DNA of 51,897 nucleotides from an uncultured Lysobacteraceae bacterium (GCA_946480825.1 CAMLLG010000027.1:1-51897), one strand, 5' to 3'. Counted from the stretch's first letter, positions 34,005 to 44,182 are shown. Program-made: numbers and translations. The notes: generated from the letters alone by a model not told the origin.

Positions 34005-34325
34005 CGGGTGGCCCCCATCCAGCCCGTTGACGTGTCGAGTGTACGCCGGGGAAAGGGCGCCGCAAGCGGGGCCGGCATGGTCATCGGTCGAAATCGCGCG
34101 ACGCAAGTCGTTTTCCGTGCGGGTTCCCGGTACGGGGCCTTGGTCGGGGATGTCCCGACCGCCCGAGGAGAGGTGTCCGGTGTGGCGCAGATGGCGATCC
34201 GCCTCCCGGCAGTCATGCAGGCCGCATTGCCGAGGTCATTCCCGACCCGGGTCCGACGGTTTGCCGGTCACGGCGATGATCGTGCCGTCAGCGCGCCCGA
34301 TGCGACGACGAGCGCAGGCTGCCGC
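34005..34325. other. 321-base gap without a recognisable gene
   Basis: Upstream of the MASE1 gene and downstream of sdaA. I see no coding sequence with a plausible start and composition. One hairpin, GGTCGGG-GATGT-CCCGACC (34142-34160), has no T-run on either side. The region probably holds the leader and promoter of the MASE1 gene; its length leaves room for a small RNA that I cannot demonstrate. Confidence 0.5.
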
Positions 34326-35708
<1,383 letters not shown>

Positions 35709-35770
35709 GCGCGGGTTCCGGTGTGTCGTTCTTGTGCGCGCCGACGGTGCCCCGGGGCGCCGGAGGTGCG

Positions 35771-35777
35771 TATTCTA
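35771..35777. promoter_or_regulatory. Overlapping divergent -10 elements of sdaA and the glutaredoxin-like gene
   Basis: The seven bases TATTCTA read TATTCT on the plus strand (35771-35776) and TAGAAT on the minus strand (35777-35772). Starts predicted from these would give leaders of about 30 and 57 bases. The two polymerases could not occupy the site together. Confidence 0.5.
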
Positions 35778-35811
35778 TGCCCCATTGTCCTTGCCGCAGC
35801 GACGGTGGCGT

Positions 35812-36069
35812 ATGGTGTCCGCAGCTCCCGCCTTCGTGCTCTATCAGCGCGACGATTGCCATCTGTGCGATCTGGCGCTGGCGGTATTGGCCGAGGCGCG
35901 GGCCCCCGCGTTCGAGAGCGTTTTCATCGACGACGACATCGCGCTGGAAGAAGCCTACGGGCATCGCGTGCCGGTGCTGCGACGCGTCGATGGGGGCGAG
36001 CTGGACTGGCCGTTCGATGCGTCGATCGCGGCGGCATTCGTGGCGGCTCCGTCGGGAGAAGGTTCATGA
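35812..36069 (+). CDS. Glutaredoxin-like protein (DUF836 type)
   Basis: 85 residues. A thioredoxin-fold mini-protein: FVLYQRDDCHLCDLAL with the CHLC redox pair at Cys16/Cys19, FESVFIDDDIALEEAYGHRVPVL with the cis-Pro loop (RVPVL), ending in DWPFDAS. Probably a cytoplasmic dithiol reductant. Upstream in-frame codons lie near the predicted -10; ATG 35812 gives the family length. Its stop overlaps the ATG of the haem protein gene (ATGA), implying coupled translation. Confidence 0.78.
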   Translation: MVSAAPAFVLYQRDDCHLCDLALAVLAEARAPAFESVFIDDDIALEEAYGHRVPVLRRVDGGELDWPFDASIAAAFVAAPSGEGS

Positions 36070-36635
36070 CACGGCGATGGGCGGTGCGTGGCGGACTGGC
36101 GGTATTGTCGGCGGCGGTCGCGACCGCGGGCTGGTCGCTGGCGGTGGCGCGCGATGCTCCGCCGCGCGACCTGCTGCGGATGCACGACGACTTCGTACTG
36201 GCTTTCGTCGACAGCGCCGGATTCGGCCGCACGCGGATCACGCCGATGATGCGCACGATGCAGCGCTATCGGATGCCCGGCGAACGCAACCTGCGGGTCG
36301 TCGATGTGGCCTTGATCGGTATCGCGAAGCATGACCCGCCGCAGGTGTTCGACGCGCCATTCATGGGGTTTCAGCACGTCGAAGCCGGTGTGCCGCAGGT
36401 GCCGCGTCTCAAGGGTCGTCCATTGCGGCCGGACGAATCGGGCGCATTGCGCGCGCTGTCCGCAGGTGAGCGTCTGGTGGTGCGCACCGAGGGCGATGGA
36501 CTGCGCGTGACCGGGCCGATCCGCGCCGCCGGCGAATGCCTGGGCTGCCACGAAAAACAGCGCGCCGGCGACATGCTCGGCGCGCTGGTCTACACCTTGC
36601 GCCCATTGCCGTCGAAGACGTCGACGACGCAGTGA
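36066..36635 (+). CDS. Exported monohaem protein, DUF3365-like
   Basis: 189 residues. A signal peptide covers 1-28 (RRWAVRGGLAVLSAAVATAGW). A single c-type haem motif CLGCH is at 158-162, preceded by LRVTGPIRAAGE and followed by GDMLGALVYTL, an arrangement seen in DUF3365/Tll0287-like haem domains. It is periplasmic and could sense redox state or carry an electron. It overlaps the glutaredoxin-like gene by ATGA, an unusual partnership of a cytoplasmic thiol protein and a periplasmic haem protein. Confidence 0.75.
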   Translation: MTRRWAVRGGLAVLSAAVATAGWSLAVARDAPPRDLLRMHDDFVLAFVDSAGFGRTRITPMMRTMQRYRMPGERNLRVVDVALIGIAKHDPPQVFDAPFMGFQHVEAGVPQVPRLKGRPLRPDESGALRALSAGERLVVRTEGDGLRVTGPIRAAGECLGCHEKQRAGDMLGALVYTLRPLPSKTSTTQ

Positions 36636-36704
36636 ACGCATCGACGGATGCGCGAATCGCACCGGGCATGCGCGGAAAGCGCCGCCCGAACGGCGTCGCG
36701 GCCG

Positions 36705-37001
36705 TCAGCCGTACCAGGCATTCGTGATGCTGCCCGTCTCGATGCCGGCCGGCTTGCACATCGGCTCGGCCAGTTGCATGTAGCGCAGCGCGCGGGCCCT
36801 GTCGGTGACTTTGGCGGTGATCGAGACCCGATAGGGGAACGCCGCATTGCGGCGCGGATGCGCCTTCACCTTCGCGCGGGTGATGGCGATGCCGTTCTCC
36901 TGCAGTTCCCCCAGCGTGGGCGCGACCTGCTGCGCCCATCTCACCGGATCCAGGATCCAGTACGTCGCGACCAATCGGATCTGTCGTGCGCGCTCTTTCA
37001 C
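36705..37001 (-). CDS. Hypothetical protein, 98 residues
   Basis: Not recognised. It starts at GTG 37001, preferred because AGGGGAG lies 6-7 bases upstream; the sequence begins VKERARQIRLVATYWILDPV. It is soluble and basic, with no signal peptide; the stretch RVSITAKVTDRARALRYMQL may be a strand-helix unit. It lies after the YceI-cytochrome operon on the same strand but has its own predicted promoter. Confidence 0.65.
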   Translation of the reverse strand: MKERARQIRLVATYWILDPVRWAQQVAPTLGELQENGIAITRAKVKAHPRRNAAFPYRVSITAKVTDRARALRYMQLAEPMCKPAGIETGSITNAWYG

Positions 37002-37032
37002 GTGCCGCTCCCCTGATGTTGGATACGTGGGG

Positions 37033-37063
37033 ATTGTATGCATCGGCGGCGGCCGGATGTCCA
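37033..37063 (-). promoter_or_regulatory. Promoter of the 98-residue gene
   Basis: -10 TACAAT (37038-37033) with TGGACA (37063-37058) at a longish 19-base spacing on the minus strand. About 25 bases of leader carry the ribosome binding site. Confidence 0.45.
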
Positions 37064-37101
37064 TGGCCTCGCGACCGGCGGGAAGGCCGGCCGCGGATGG
37101 A

Positions 37102-37668
37102 TCACTTGGGCTGGAACACGACCTTGGTGGCGATCTGGATCTCGTTCGGGATCACGCTGGTGTCGGCCCAGTCGCCGCCGCCCACGCCGAAATCGAGCCG
37201 CTTCACCACCGCCGTCCCGGCCAGCGTCGGCTGGGCGCCAGCGGTCCAGGTGAAGGTCAGGGTCACCGGTTTGCTGACGCCGCGCAGGCTCAGCGTGCCG
37301 TCGGCGGCGTATCTGTTTCCGCCCAGGCTGCGGAATTTCGTGGCGGTATAGCGGGCCTGCGGGAATTTTTTGCTGTCGAAGAACGCCGACCCGCGCAGTT
37401 CGCTGTCGTAGTCGGGGTTGCCGGCGGTGGCGCTGACCAGCGGGATGACCACGGTCAGCCGTGCGCCCGCGAGCTTCGCCGGATCGAACGAAAATACGGT
37501 AGCGAAACCGGGAAAGCGGCCGTTGAAGACGTCGCCCTGGTATTTGCCGGAGAACGTGAGCGTGGAGCCGGTGCCCTTGGCCTGGACATAGTTCGCGGCG
37601 TGAGCGGGCACGGCGATCAGCGCCATGGCGGCGCCGAGGGCCAGGGTCGTCAATGATCTGTGCGGCAT
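37102..37668 (-). CDS. YceI-family periplasmic protein (first copy)
   Basis: 188 residues. Signal peptide MPHRSLTTLALGAAMALIA ending AHA. The lipocalin-like YceI fold is indicated by FSGKYQGDVFNGRFPGFATVFSFDPAKL, NPDYDSELRGSAFFDSKKFPQARYTATKF and GTLSLRGVSKPVTLTFTW. Family members bind polyprenoid/quinone-like lipids. Start at ATG 37668 has AAGGA 9 bases upstream; an ATG at 37692 overlaps the cytochrome stop (ATGA) and would add eight residues. Third gene of the operon. Confidence 0.85.
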   Translation of the reverse strand: MPHRSLTTLALGAAMALIAVPAHAANYVQAKGTGSTLTFSGKYQGDVFNGRFPGFATVFSFDPAKLAGARLTVVIPLVSATAGNPDYDSELRGSAFFDSKKFPQARYTATKFRSLGGNRYAADGTLSLRGVSKPVTLTFTWTAGAQPTLAGTAVVKRLDFGVGGGDWADTSVIPNEIQIATKVVFQPK

Positions 37669-37688
37669 CGGTCGGGGTCCTTGGGCAT

Positions 37689-38303
37689 TCATTCGGTAGA
37701 GGTGTCGGAGGAAGAAGAGGCCGGCGGTGGGGCATCGGGTGTGTCGCCCGCACGCAGCCAGCCTCGCGGCAGCATCCGCGCGAGCGTCGCGTCGCGCTGG
37801 AAAATGTGGTGATAGAACGCGGCCCCGGCATGGGCCACGACCAGAAACGCGAGTGCCCAGAACATCAGCTCGTGCGCTTCTTCGGCGAGTTCGTGCAGAT
37901 CGTGGTTCTCGCCGACGATGTACGGCAGGTTGATCAGCCCGAACCATTGCAGCGGGAAGCCCGCGGCGGAATTGAGCACCCAGCCGCTCATCGGGATCGC
38001 GAACAACAGCAGGTAGATCGCGCCATGGGTGAGCGATGCGATGCGCGCCTGCCAGCGCGGCGAACCCGGCACCGGCGTGGGCGTGCCGGCATACAGACGC
38101 CACAGCAGGCGCAGCGCGACCAGCGCGAGGATGGTGATGCCGATCGACTTGTGCAGGGCGTAGGTCTTGATCTTGTCCGGGCCGTTGGGCAGATCGCCCA
38201 TGGTCAGACCGAGATAAGCCATGACGAAGATGAGGGCGGCGACCGTCCAGTGCAGCAGTTGGCTGATACCGCCCCAGCGGTCGGCGGTGTTCTTCAGGTT
38301 CAT
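37689..38303 (-). CDS. Cytochrome b561-family membrane protein
   Basis: 204 residues, four membrane helices. Candidate haem ligands: His18 (LLHWTVA), His51 (ALHKSIG), His144 (AEEAHEL) and His158 (VAHAGAAFYHH). It would carry electrons across the inner membrane, probably from quinol. It sits between two YceI genes with ATGA overlap on the upstream side, a known YceI/cytochrome b561 association. The C-terminal tail (APPPASSSSDTSTE) is low complexity. Confidence 0.88.
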   Translation of the reverse strand: MNLKNTADRWGGISQLLHWTVAALIFVMAYLGLTMGDLPNGPDKIKTYALHKSIGITILALVALRLLWRLYAGTPTPVPGSPRWQARIASLTHGAIYLLLFAIPMSGWVLNSAAGFPLQWFGLINLPYIVGENHDLHELAEEAHELMFWALAFLVVAHAGAAFYHHIFQRDATLARMLPRGWLRAGDTPDAPPPASSSSDTSTE

Positions 38304-38989
38304 GGCGCGGGTTCCGTGGTGGTGTCGGGGGCGGTGTGTGGCGCGGCTTCCGTAGGAGAAGAGGCGGGGATGAGCGGATCGGTTGCGCCGTTGCCGTCGT
38401 CGCTGCGGTCGCGGATCGCTTCGGCTTCGATCCGCAGTTCCACGGTGTCGCCGATCACCGTCGGCCAGGCGTCGATGCCGAAAGCCTTGCGGCTGAGCGT
38501 TGTCGTGGCCGAGAAGCCGACCGTGCGCCGGAACGGCGGCAGCGGATGTCGTTTCGCGGCGTTGAGCGTCACCGCCAGGGCGACCTCGCGCGACACCCCG
38601 CGCAGGGTGAGGGAGCCGTGGACGGTGGCGCGATCCGGTGCGAGCGGCTCGACCCGGGTCGAGACGAATTCCGCGGTCGGATGGTCCTCGGCATCCAGCA
38701 GGTTGCCGGCGAGGGTGGCCTTGTTCCAGGCGGCGTCGCCCAGATCGATCCGGGTCATCGGCACGCTCGCCCGCAGTTGCGCGCTGCGCCAGTCTTCCGG
38801 GTCGAACACCAGGGTGCCGGTGCTGCCGGAGACGGTGCCGATGGCCTTCGAGAACCCGGCATGGTCGATCGCGAACATCACTCGCGTATGCACCGGGTCG
38901 AGCCGATATTGCACGGGCTCGGCCGCGTGAGCCACAGCCGCCGACAGGCAGAGAAAGAGACCGGCGATGATGCGGGTGGCGAACGGCAT
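38300..38989 (-). CDS. YceI-family periplasmic protein (second copy)
   Basis: 229 residues. Signal peptide 1-22 (GLFLCLSAAVAHA). YceI features: YRLDPVHTRVMFAIDHAGFSKAIGTV, GTLVFDPEDW, NLLDAEDHPTAEFVSTRVEPL and SLTLRGVSREVALAVTL. Unlike the downstream copy it keeps the DPVHT-H-GFS pattern of classical YceI, and it carries an acidic, Pro/Thr-rich tail from about 195. First gene of the operon; TAGAAT at 39019-39014 (minus) is a likely -10 giving a very short leader. Confidence 0.88.
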   Translation of the reverse strand: MPFATRIIAGLFLCLSAAVAHAAEPVQYRLDPVHTRVMFAIDHAGFSKAIGTVSGSTGTLVFDPEDWRSAQLRASVPMTRIDLGDAAWNKATLAGNLLDAEDHPTAEFVSTRVEPLAPDRATVHGSLTLRGVSREVALAVTLNAAKRHPLPPFRRTVGFSATTTLSRKAFGIDAWPTVIGDTVELRIEAEAIRDRSDDGNGATDPLIPASSPTEAAPHTAPDTTTEPAP

Positions 38990-39110
38990 GCGGAACCTCG
39001 CGGGGTTTGCCGGATTCTAGGGCGATGCCGCAGGATACGCCCGCACGGGAATGCAACGAACCATTGCGGCCCGGGTCCAGCCCGGATTCGGGGCGATGTT
39101 CAGGAGACGC

Positions 39111-42100
39111 ATGGACGAGCCCAGCGCAAGCAGCATGGCCTCACGCGGGACGATGCGCCGAATGCTGGCCGCAATGGCCGGATTCTGCGCGCTGCTGGCA
39201 GTTTTCGCGGTTTCGGCCGCGCGCCTGCCCGAAGTCGAGCCGCGCTTCGTCCGCTTCGGCGCCGAACACGGCTTGCCGGGGATGATCAACGACCTCGCCG
39301 TCGATCGGCAGGGTTACGTCTGGCTGGCGACCTCCGATGGCCTCGCCCGCTACGACGGCGAACGCTTCCGGTTCTGGCGGCGGGAGATGGGCGTCGAGAA
39401 TTCGCTGCCCGAGAACGATGTCACGGTCCTTCATGTCGATGCTGATGATCGCGTATGGGCTGCCACATGGTACGCGCTGACGGTGCTCGACCCCGGTAGA
39501 CGCACGCCGCGCCGCATTGCTTTCGATAAAGCCAGCCAGCGCTGTGCAATCGATATCACGGCCATGTCGTCTGATGGGGGTGGGAATTTGTGGCTGGTCA
39601 CACACGCTGGTGTTGTGTGCATGGTTGGCCGAAAAGGAATTATTATTCCATTTGTTCTGCATGTAGATAGTCTGTTCAAAGGAGGCAGTCCCATAGCATT
39701 GCTAGCACGCGAGAATGGTGTTCTTCTCGTCGGTACAGAAAATGGTTTGTGGCGTTTGTTTGTGCGAAATAAATATTTGCGATCAGAGCGCTTGCATGAA
39801 AAAGAAATTGGATCTAAGCCGGTTGTTGCGCTAACAAGGTCGGTAGGCGGTCTGGTTTGGATTGGGGCTGACGAAGGTCTGCATTTGCTTGACGAGCGAG
39901 ATAGGCTGATCCGTTTTGCATCAAAGAAGGAAATTGGCGGATTCGAGCGTGCGACAGTCGTTCATTCGGGCGATGGAGGTATGTGGGTCGGTAGCTATAG
40001 TGGGCTTTATCGCCACTATTATTATAAGAAGGGGAAAAAATTTTTTTTGGATAATTTTGGATTTAAAGAGGGTGTTTTCAGGATGGCATTGGATGGCGAA
40101 GGAATTTTGTGGGTCGTATCCTATACAAGAGGATTATTTCGTCTCCCTGTAGAGTATGCTCGCCTGCGAATTTTGAATTTGTCTGCCGCTGATGACAGTA
40201 GGCGCCTGCTTAGTGGAGATTTTGACTCTTTTGGCAACATATGGGCGCTTGATTCTGAGAGCTTGAGTAAGGTGCGATGGGAAAATGGCCGCGTTTTGCA
40301 TGGAGTGTCGACAGCTGGCTTGGGGTTGGAAGATCCTCGTACGTTGAGGCTGTGCCCCGATGGCCAAGTCGTCTTGGCCGATGCAAGTGGTGTGGTTGCT
40401 TTTGACCCTGCGACGTGGCGATCTCGGCGGTTGTTCATGTTGCAGGAGCGCGATGGCATTCACTTGCCCGAGACTCTCGACTGTGATCGTGAAGGGAAAA
40501 TCTGGCTGTCCATCTACGGTGGCGGAATCGTTCTTCTTGCGCCCGATGGACGAGTGCTCCGGCATTTTTCGCCTCAAGAGACCCTGGATGCTGAGGCTGA
40601 GGCATATATCGACCTTCGTTTCGCACCGGATGGGTCGCCTTGGTACAGCGATGGCAAACATCTGCGTCGTTGGGACGGAAACGGCTTCCGCAAAGTGCCC
40701 TTGCCGGAGGGTGAGTATGTGTATGCGCTGGCATTCGCATCGCCGAATCGGATTTGGGTGACGCGATTCGGCAGTATCGAAGAATATCGATGGGACGGAC
40801 GGAATCTGCATTTGCTGCGCCAGGTGTCGTCCGCGGACGGCTTGCCCGTGGCGGAAACGCGGAGTGTGCTCGCGACCGCTGGCGGTCAGGTGTGGCTGAA
40901 CAGCGTGCGCGGCCTGATGCTCTATGATCCGCGAGCGCGACGTGTCCGCATGTTCGGTTTGCGCGATGGCTTGCCGCGTCTGGACACCACGATCGATCAA
41001 TTGTCCCATGGCCCCGAAGGTCGTGGCATGGTGATCGCGGGCAACGACCTCGTGCTGTTCGACGTCGAGGACCCGCTCCCGGCGGCGCGCCGATCGAACC
41101 TGTCGATCGAGACTCTCGAGCTTCGCCGCAACGAGGATACGGTTTCCTTCGAAGATGGTGCGGTGACCATGCTCCCCGGCGATCGTGACCTGCGCGTGGC
41201 GGTGCGGCTGATGTCGTTCGCGGATCCTGCGGCGCACCGCTATCGCTTCCGCCTGCGTGGTTACGATCCGGACTGGGTGAATCAGGGGGGGCGCGGCGAG
41301 CGCGTGTTCTCGGTGTTGCCGCCGGGCGATTATCTCCTGGAAATCCAGGGGGCGAATGCCGACGGCGTGTGGTCGCCGACGCGACGGATCGCGTTGACCG
41401 TGGAGGCGCCATGGTGGCGGCGATGGTGGGCGTTGCTGCTGTATGCCCTGCTGGTTTCCGCATTCGTGTGGTGGCTCGCCCATCTGGATCGCATGCGCAT
41501 GAAGCGCCGGTACCACTATCAGCTCATCGATCAGAAGCGTGCGCTGGCCGAGCAGGCCTCCCTTGCGAAGAGTCGTTTTCTCGCCAACCTCGGCCATGAG
41601 GTGCGCACGCCGATGACCGGTGTGCTCGGCATGAGCGAATTGCTGCTCACGACGAGGCTCGACGACCGGCAACAGGGTCAGGTGTGGGCGATCCGTCGGG
41701 CCGGCGAGCACCTGCTGCGCCTGGTCAACGATGCGCTGGATCTGGCGCGGATCGAGGCCGGGCGACTGGAACTGGAGGCGGTCGATTTTCCGATCGATGG
41801 GTTGATCGACGACGTGGTGGGGTTGATGCGCCCGCTCGCCGAGCGCAAGGCGCTTCGCTTCGATGTCGTCGTGGCGGAGGATGCCCGCGGCGGCTGGCGT
41901 GGCGATCCGACTCGGATCCGCCAGATTCTGCTCAATCTTCTCGGCAATGCGATCAAGTTCACGGCGCGCGGCGCGGTGTCGCTGTCGATCGAATCACTGT
42001 CGCCGCAAGGGCTGATCTGCACCATTCGCGACACCGGCCCCGGTCTCGATGCCGAACAGCAGCGTCGGCTGTTCCGTCGCTTCGAACAGGCCGAAGGCGC

Positions 42101-42656
42101 GCGCACGGCCAGCCGTTACGGCGGCAGCGGGTTGGGCCTGGCGATCTGCCAGGAACTGGCCGTGGCGATGGGCGGCGGCATCGAAGTTTCGAGTGCGCCG
42201 GGCGAGGGCGCCTGCTTCATCGTGCATCTGCCGATCGAACGCGCCGAGCGTTCCGTTGTGTCGCCGGGGGTGCCGGAGGCGCGCGATGTTGTCGCCCGCG
42301 ATGTGTTGTTGGTGGAAGACGATGCCATCGTCGCCGACGTACTGATCGGTCTGCTGCAGACGCAGGGGCATCGCCCGGTCCATGCGGGTCATGCGCTGGC
42401 GGCGTTGACCGCGAACGCCACGCAGGCCTTCGACCTTGCGCTGGTCGATCTCGATCTGCCGGGCATGGATGGTCTTGCGCTCGCGCGACAGCTGCGCGCG
42501 CAGGGGTTCGATCGCCCGATGATCGCGATCACCGCCCGCGCCGATGCCGAAGCGGGGCCCGAAGCGATGGCCGCGGGCTTCGATGCCTTCCTGCGCAAGC
42601 CGTTGACGGGCGAACTGCTCGCGCAGGCCATCGCCGCGCGATTCGCGGCTGCGTGA
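39111..42656 (+). CDS. Hybrid two-component sensor: propeller, Y_Y_Y, HisKA, HATPase, REC
   Basis: 1181 residues from ATG 39111 (AGGAG 6 bases upstream). Signal/anchor at 15-37; two-component propeller repeats fill ~45-660 (HGLPGMINDLAVDRQGYVWL and many later GxxWxxT/S repeats); a Y_Y_Y domain ~680-760 (YRFRLRGYDPDWV, LPPGDYLLEIQGANADG); one membrane helix ~770-790; HisKA with His829 (NLGHEVRTPMTG); HATPase (NLLGNAIKFT, GSGLGLAI); receiver with Asp1113 (LVDLDLPGMDG). Such periplasmic propeller sensors usually detect glycans or other nutrients. Codons for about residues 157-406 are AT-rich, unlike the rest of the gene. Confidence 0.92.
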   Translation: MDEPSASSMASRGTMRRMLAAMAGFCALLAVFAVSAARLPEVEPRFVRFGAEHGLPGMINDLAVDRQGYVWLATSDGLARYDGERFRFWRREMGVENSLPENDVTVLHVDADDRVWAATWYALTVLDPGRRTPRRIAFDKASQRCAIDITAMSSDGGGNLWLVTHAGVVCMVGRKGIIIPFVLHVDSLFKGGSPIALLARENGVLLVGTENGLWRLFVRNKYLRSERLHEKEIGSKPVVALTRSVGGLVWIGADEGLHLLDERDRLIRFASKKEIGGFERATVVHSGDGGMWVGSYSGLYRHYYYKKGKKFFLDNFGFKEGVFRMALDGEGILWVVSYTRGLFRLPVEYARLRILNLSAADDSRRLLSGDFDSFGNIWALDSESLSKVRWENGRVLHGVSTAGLGLEDPRTLRLCPDGQVVLADASGVVAFDPATWRSRRLFMLQERDGIHLPETLDCDREGKIWLSIYGGGIVLLAPDGRVLRHFSPQETLDAEAEAYIDLRFAPDGSPWYSDGKHLRRWDGNGFRKVPLPEGEYVYALAFASPNRIWVTRFGSIEEYRWDGRNLHLLRQVSSADGLPVAETRSVLATAGGQVWLNSVRGLMLYDPRARRVRMFGLRDGLPRLDTTIDQLSHGPEGRGMVIAGNDLVLFDVEDPLPAARRSNLSIETLELRRNEDTVSFEDGAVTMLPGDRDLRVAVRLMSFADPAAHRYRFRLRGYDPDWVNQGGRGERVFSVLPPGDYLLEIQGANADGVWSPTRRIALTVEAPWWRRWWALLLYALLVSAFVWWLAHLDRMRMKRRYHYQLIDQKRALAEQASLAKSRFLANLGHEVRTPMTGVLGMSELLLTTRLDDRQQGQVWAIRRAGEHLLRLVNDALDLARIEAGRLELEAVDFPIDGLIDDVVGLMRPLAERKALRFDVVVAEDARGGWRGDPTRIRQILLNLLGNAIKFTARGAVSLSIESLSPQGLICTIRDTGPGLDAEQQRRLFRRFEQAEGARTASRYGGSGLGLAICQELAVAMGGGIEVSSAPGEGACFIVHLPIERAERSVVSPGVPEARDVVARDVLLVEDDAIVADVLIGLLQTQGHRPVHAGHALAALTANATQAFDLALVDLDLPGMDGLALARQLRAQGFDRPMIAITARADAEAGPEAMAAGFDAFLRKPLTGELLAQAIAARFAAA
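39580..40330. other. AT-rich mosaic stretch inside the hybrid sensor gene
   Basis: Boundaries are approximate. The 60 bases at 40021-40080 contain 15 G+C (25%), whereas 42541-42600 in the same gene contain 43 (72%). The reading frame stays open throughout and still encodes propeller repeats. It includes A6 followed by T8 at 40035-40048. Confidence 0.85.
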
Positions 42657-42717
42657 ATGCGTGGTCGCGCGAATCGGCCGCTGCCGGCGGCTTGGCGTCG
42701 CTCCGCCGACCGCGGTC

Positions 42718-43797
42718 TTATCTTGCGCTCAGCGCATGCACCGCCTCCACGAGGGCGGCGACGTGGTCCGGGTTCATGTCCGGCGACATGCCGTGGCCGA
42801 GGTTGAAGACATGGCCGTCGAGCGAGCCACCGTTGCCGGCGGCGTAGCTGTCGAGCGCGCGACGCACTTCCTCGCGGATCGCGTCGGGCGAGCCGTACAG
42901 CGTCGCCGGATCGAGATTGCCCTGCAGCGCGACCTTGCCGCCGGTGCGGCGAGCGGCATCGCCCAGTTCGATCAGCCAGTCCACGCCCACGCCTTCGGTG
43001 CCTGACGCGGCGAGGTCTTCCAGATACGCGGCGTTGCCCTTGCCGAACAGGATCAGCGGCGTGCGCTCTGCGCCGTCGCCGCGTTCGAGTTCGCGGGCGA
43101 TGCGGACGAGGTAGGGCAGGGAGAATTCGCGATACATCGCCGGGCTGAGCACGCCGCCCCAGGTGTCGAATACCTGCAGCGCCTGCGCGCCTGCGGCGCG
43201 CTGCGCGGCGAGATAGGCGATCACCGCATCGGTGTTCACCGACAGCACGCGATGCAGCAGCTCGGGCGCGTTCAAGGCCATCGCCTTGATCTTCGAGAAG
43301 TTGTCGCTGCCGCCGCCTTCGACCATGTAGCAGGCCAGCGTCCACGGGCTGCCGGAGAAGCCGATCAGCGGCACGCTGCCGGAGAGTTCGCGGCGAATCG
43401 TGCGCACCGCGTCCATGACGTAGCGCAGTTCGGTCTCCATGTCCGGCACCGCGAGTTTCGCGACGTCCTCGGCGGTCCGCACCGGACGTTCGAACTTCGG
43501 GCCCTCGCCGTCGGCGAAGTACAGGCCCAGGCCCATCGCGTCGGGCACGGTGAGGATGTCGGAAAAGAGGATGGCGGCGTCCAGAGGAAAACGGCGCAGC
43601 GGTTGCAGGGTGACTTCGCAGGCGAGTTCCGGATTCTTCGCCAACGCGAGGAAACTGCCGGCCTGTTTGCGGGTGGCGCGGTATTCCGGCAGATAGCGGC
43701 CGGCCTGGCGCATCAGCCAGACCGGCGTGCGGTCCACGGATTCGCGGCGCAGGGCGCGCAGGAAACGGTCGTTGCGAAGCGGGGCGGCTGGGGTCAC
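42718..43797 (-). CDS. hemE: Uroporphyrinogen decarboxylase
   Basis: 359 residues (typical ~355). It decarboxylates the four acetates of uroporphyrinogen III to coproporphyrinogen III in haem synthesis. Signatures: [19 protein letters not shown] near 25-43, [17 protein letters not shown] with the catalytic Asp, [19 protein letters not shown] and [15 protein letters not shown] at the end. Start is GTG 43797 with AGAGAG upstream. Last gene of the aroK-aroB-WGR-hemE set. Confidence 0.95.
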   Translation of the reverse strand: MTPAAPLRNDRFLRALRRESVDRTPVWLMRQAGRYLPEYRATRKQAGSFLALAKNPELACEVTLQPLRRFPLDAAILFSDILTVPDAMGLGLYFADGEGPKFERPVRTAEDVAKLAVPDMETELRYVMDAVRTIRRELSGSVPLIGFSGSPWTLACYMVEGGGSDNFSKIKAMALNAPELLHRVLSVNTDAVIAYLAAQRAAGAQALQVFDTWGGVLSPAMYREFSLPYLVRIARELERGDGAERTPLILFGKGNAAYLEDLAASGTEGVGVDWLIELGDAARRTGGKVALQGNLDPATLYGSPDAIREEVRRALDSYAAGNGGSLDGHVFNLGHGMSPDMNPDHVAALVEAVHALSAR

Positions 43798-43863
43798 GGA
43801 AACTCTCTGGGAGATGGAATGAGGTGCGCGGCGGCGGTGAGGTGCGGATACGTTCGGTGCGGC

Positions 43864-44118
43864 TCAGTTCGGAGCGTCGACGCCTTGTGCGAATACCAAT
43901 TGAAAGCCTTTTTTGAGCGTCTGGTCGCGTGCGCGCTCGAACGCGGCGAGCGCGGTGGCCTGGTCGAGATACTGCTCGCGCTTCAGCGTGCTGCGCTTGC
44001 CGATCTGGCCGCTCTCGCGGATCACCGCCCAGCCGCCCAGCAGGTCGGCCTCGAGTTGCAACTGCACGAAGCGCGGGGCTTCGGGGCCGTCGGGGCGTTG
44101 TTGCAGGAGGATGCGCAT
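43864..44118 (-). CDS. WGR-domain protein
   Basis: 84 residues, a single WGR-like domain: LQLEADLLGGWAVIRESGQIGKRST (the family Trp-Gly-Arg is WAVIRESG here) followed by a C-terminal helix (ATALAAFERARDQTLKKGF). WGR domains occur in PARPs and some bacterial proteins and may bind nucleic acid; the role alone is unknown. Located between aroB (64 bases) and hemE (66 bases) on one strand. Confidence 0.82.
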   Translation of the reverse strand: MRILLQQRPDGPEAPRFVQLQLEADLLGGWAVIRESGQIGKRSTLKREQYLDQATALAAFERARDQTLKKGFQLVFAQGVDAPN

Positions 44119-44182
44119 CCGCGGATTGTAAGGGCAGCGGCCCGCTCCTGGGCCTGTTTCGGGGCCTGCGCGGAGGGCCAAC

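Noticed and set aside
34142..34160. Hairpin GGTCGGG/CCCGACC as a terminator of sdaA
   Set aside because: It is 166 bases past the stop and has no T-run on either strand.
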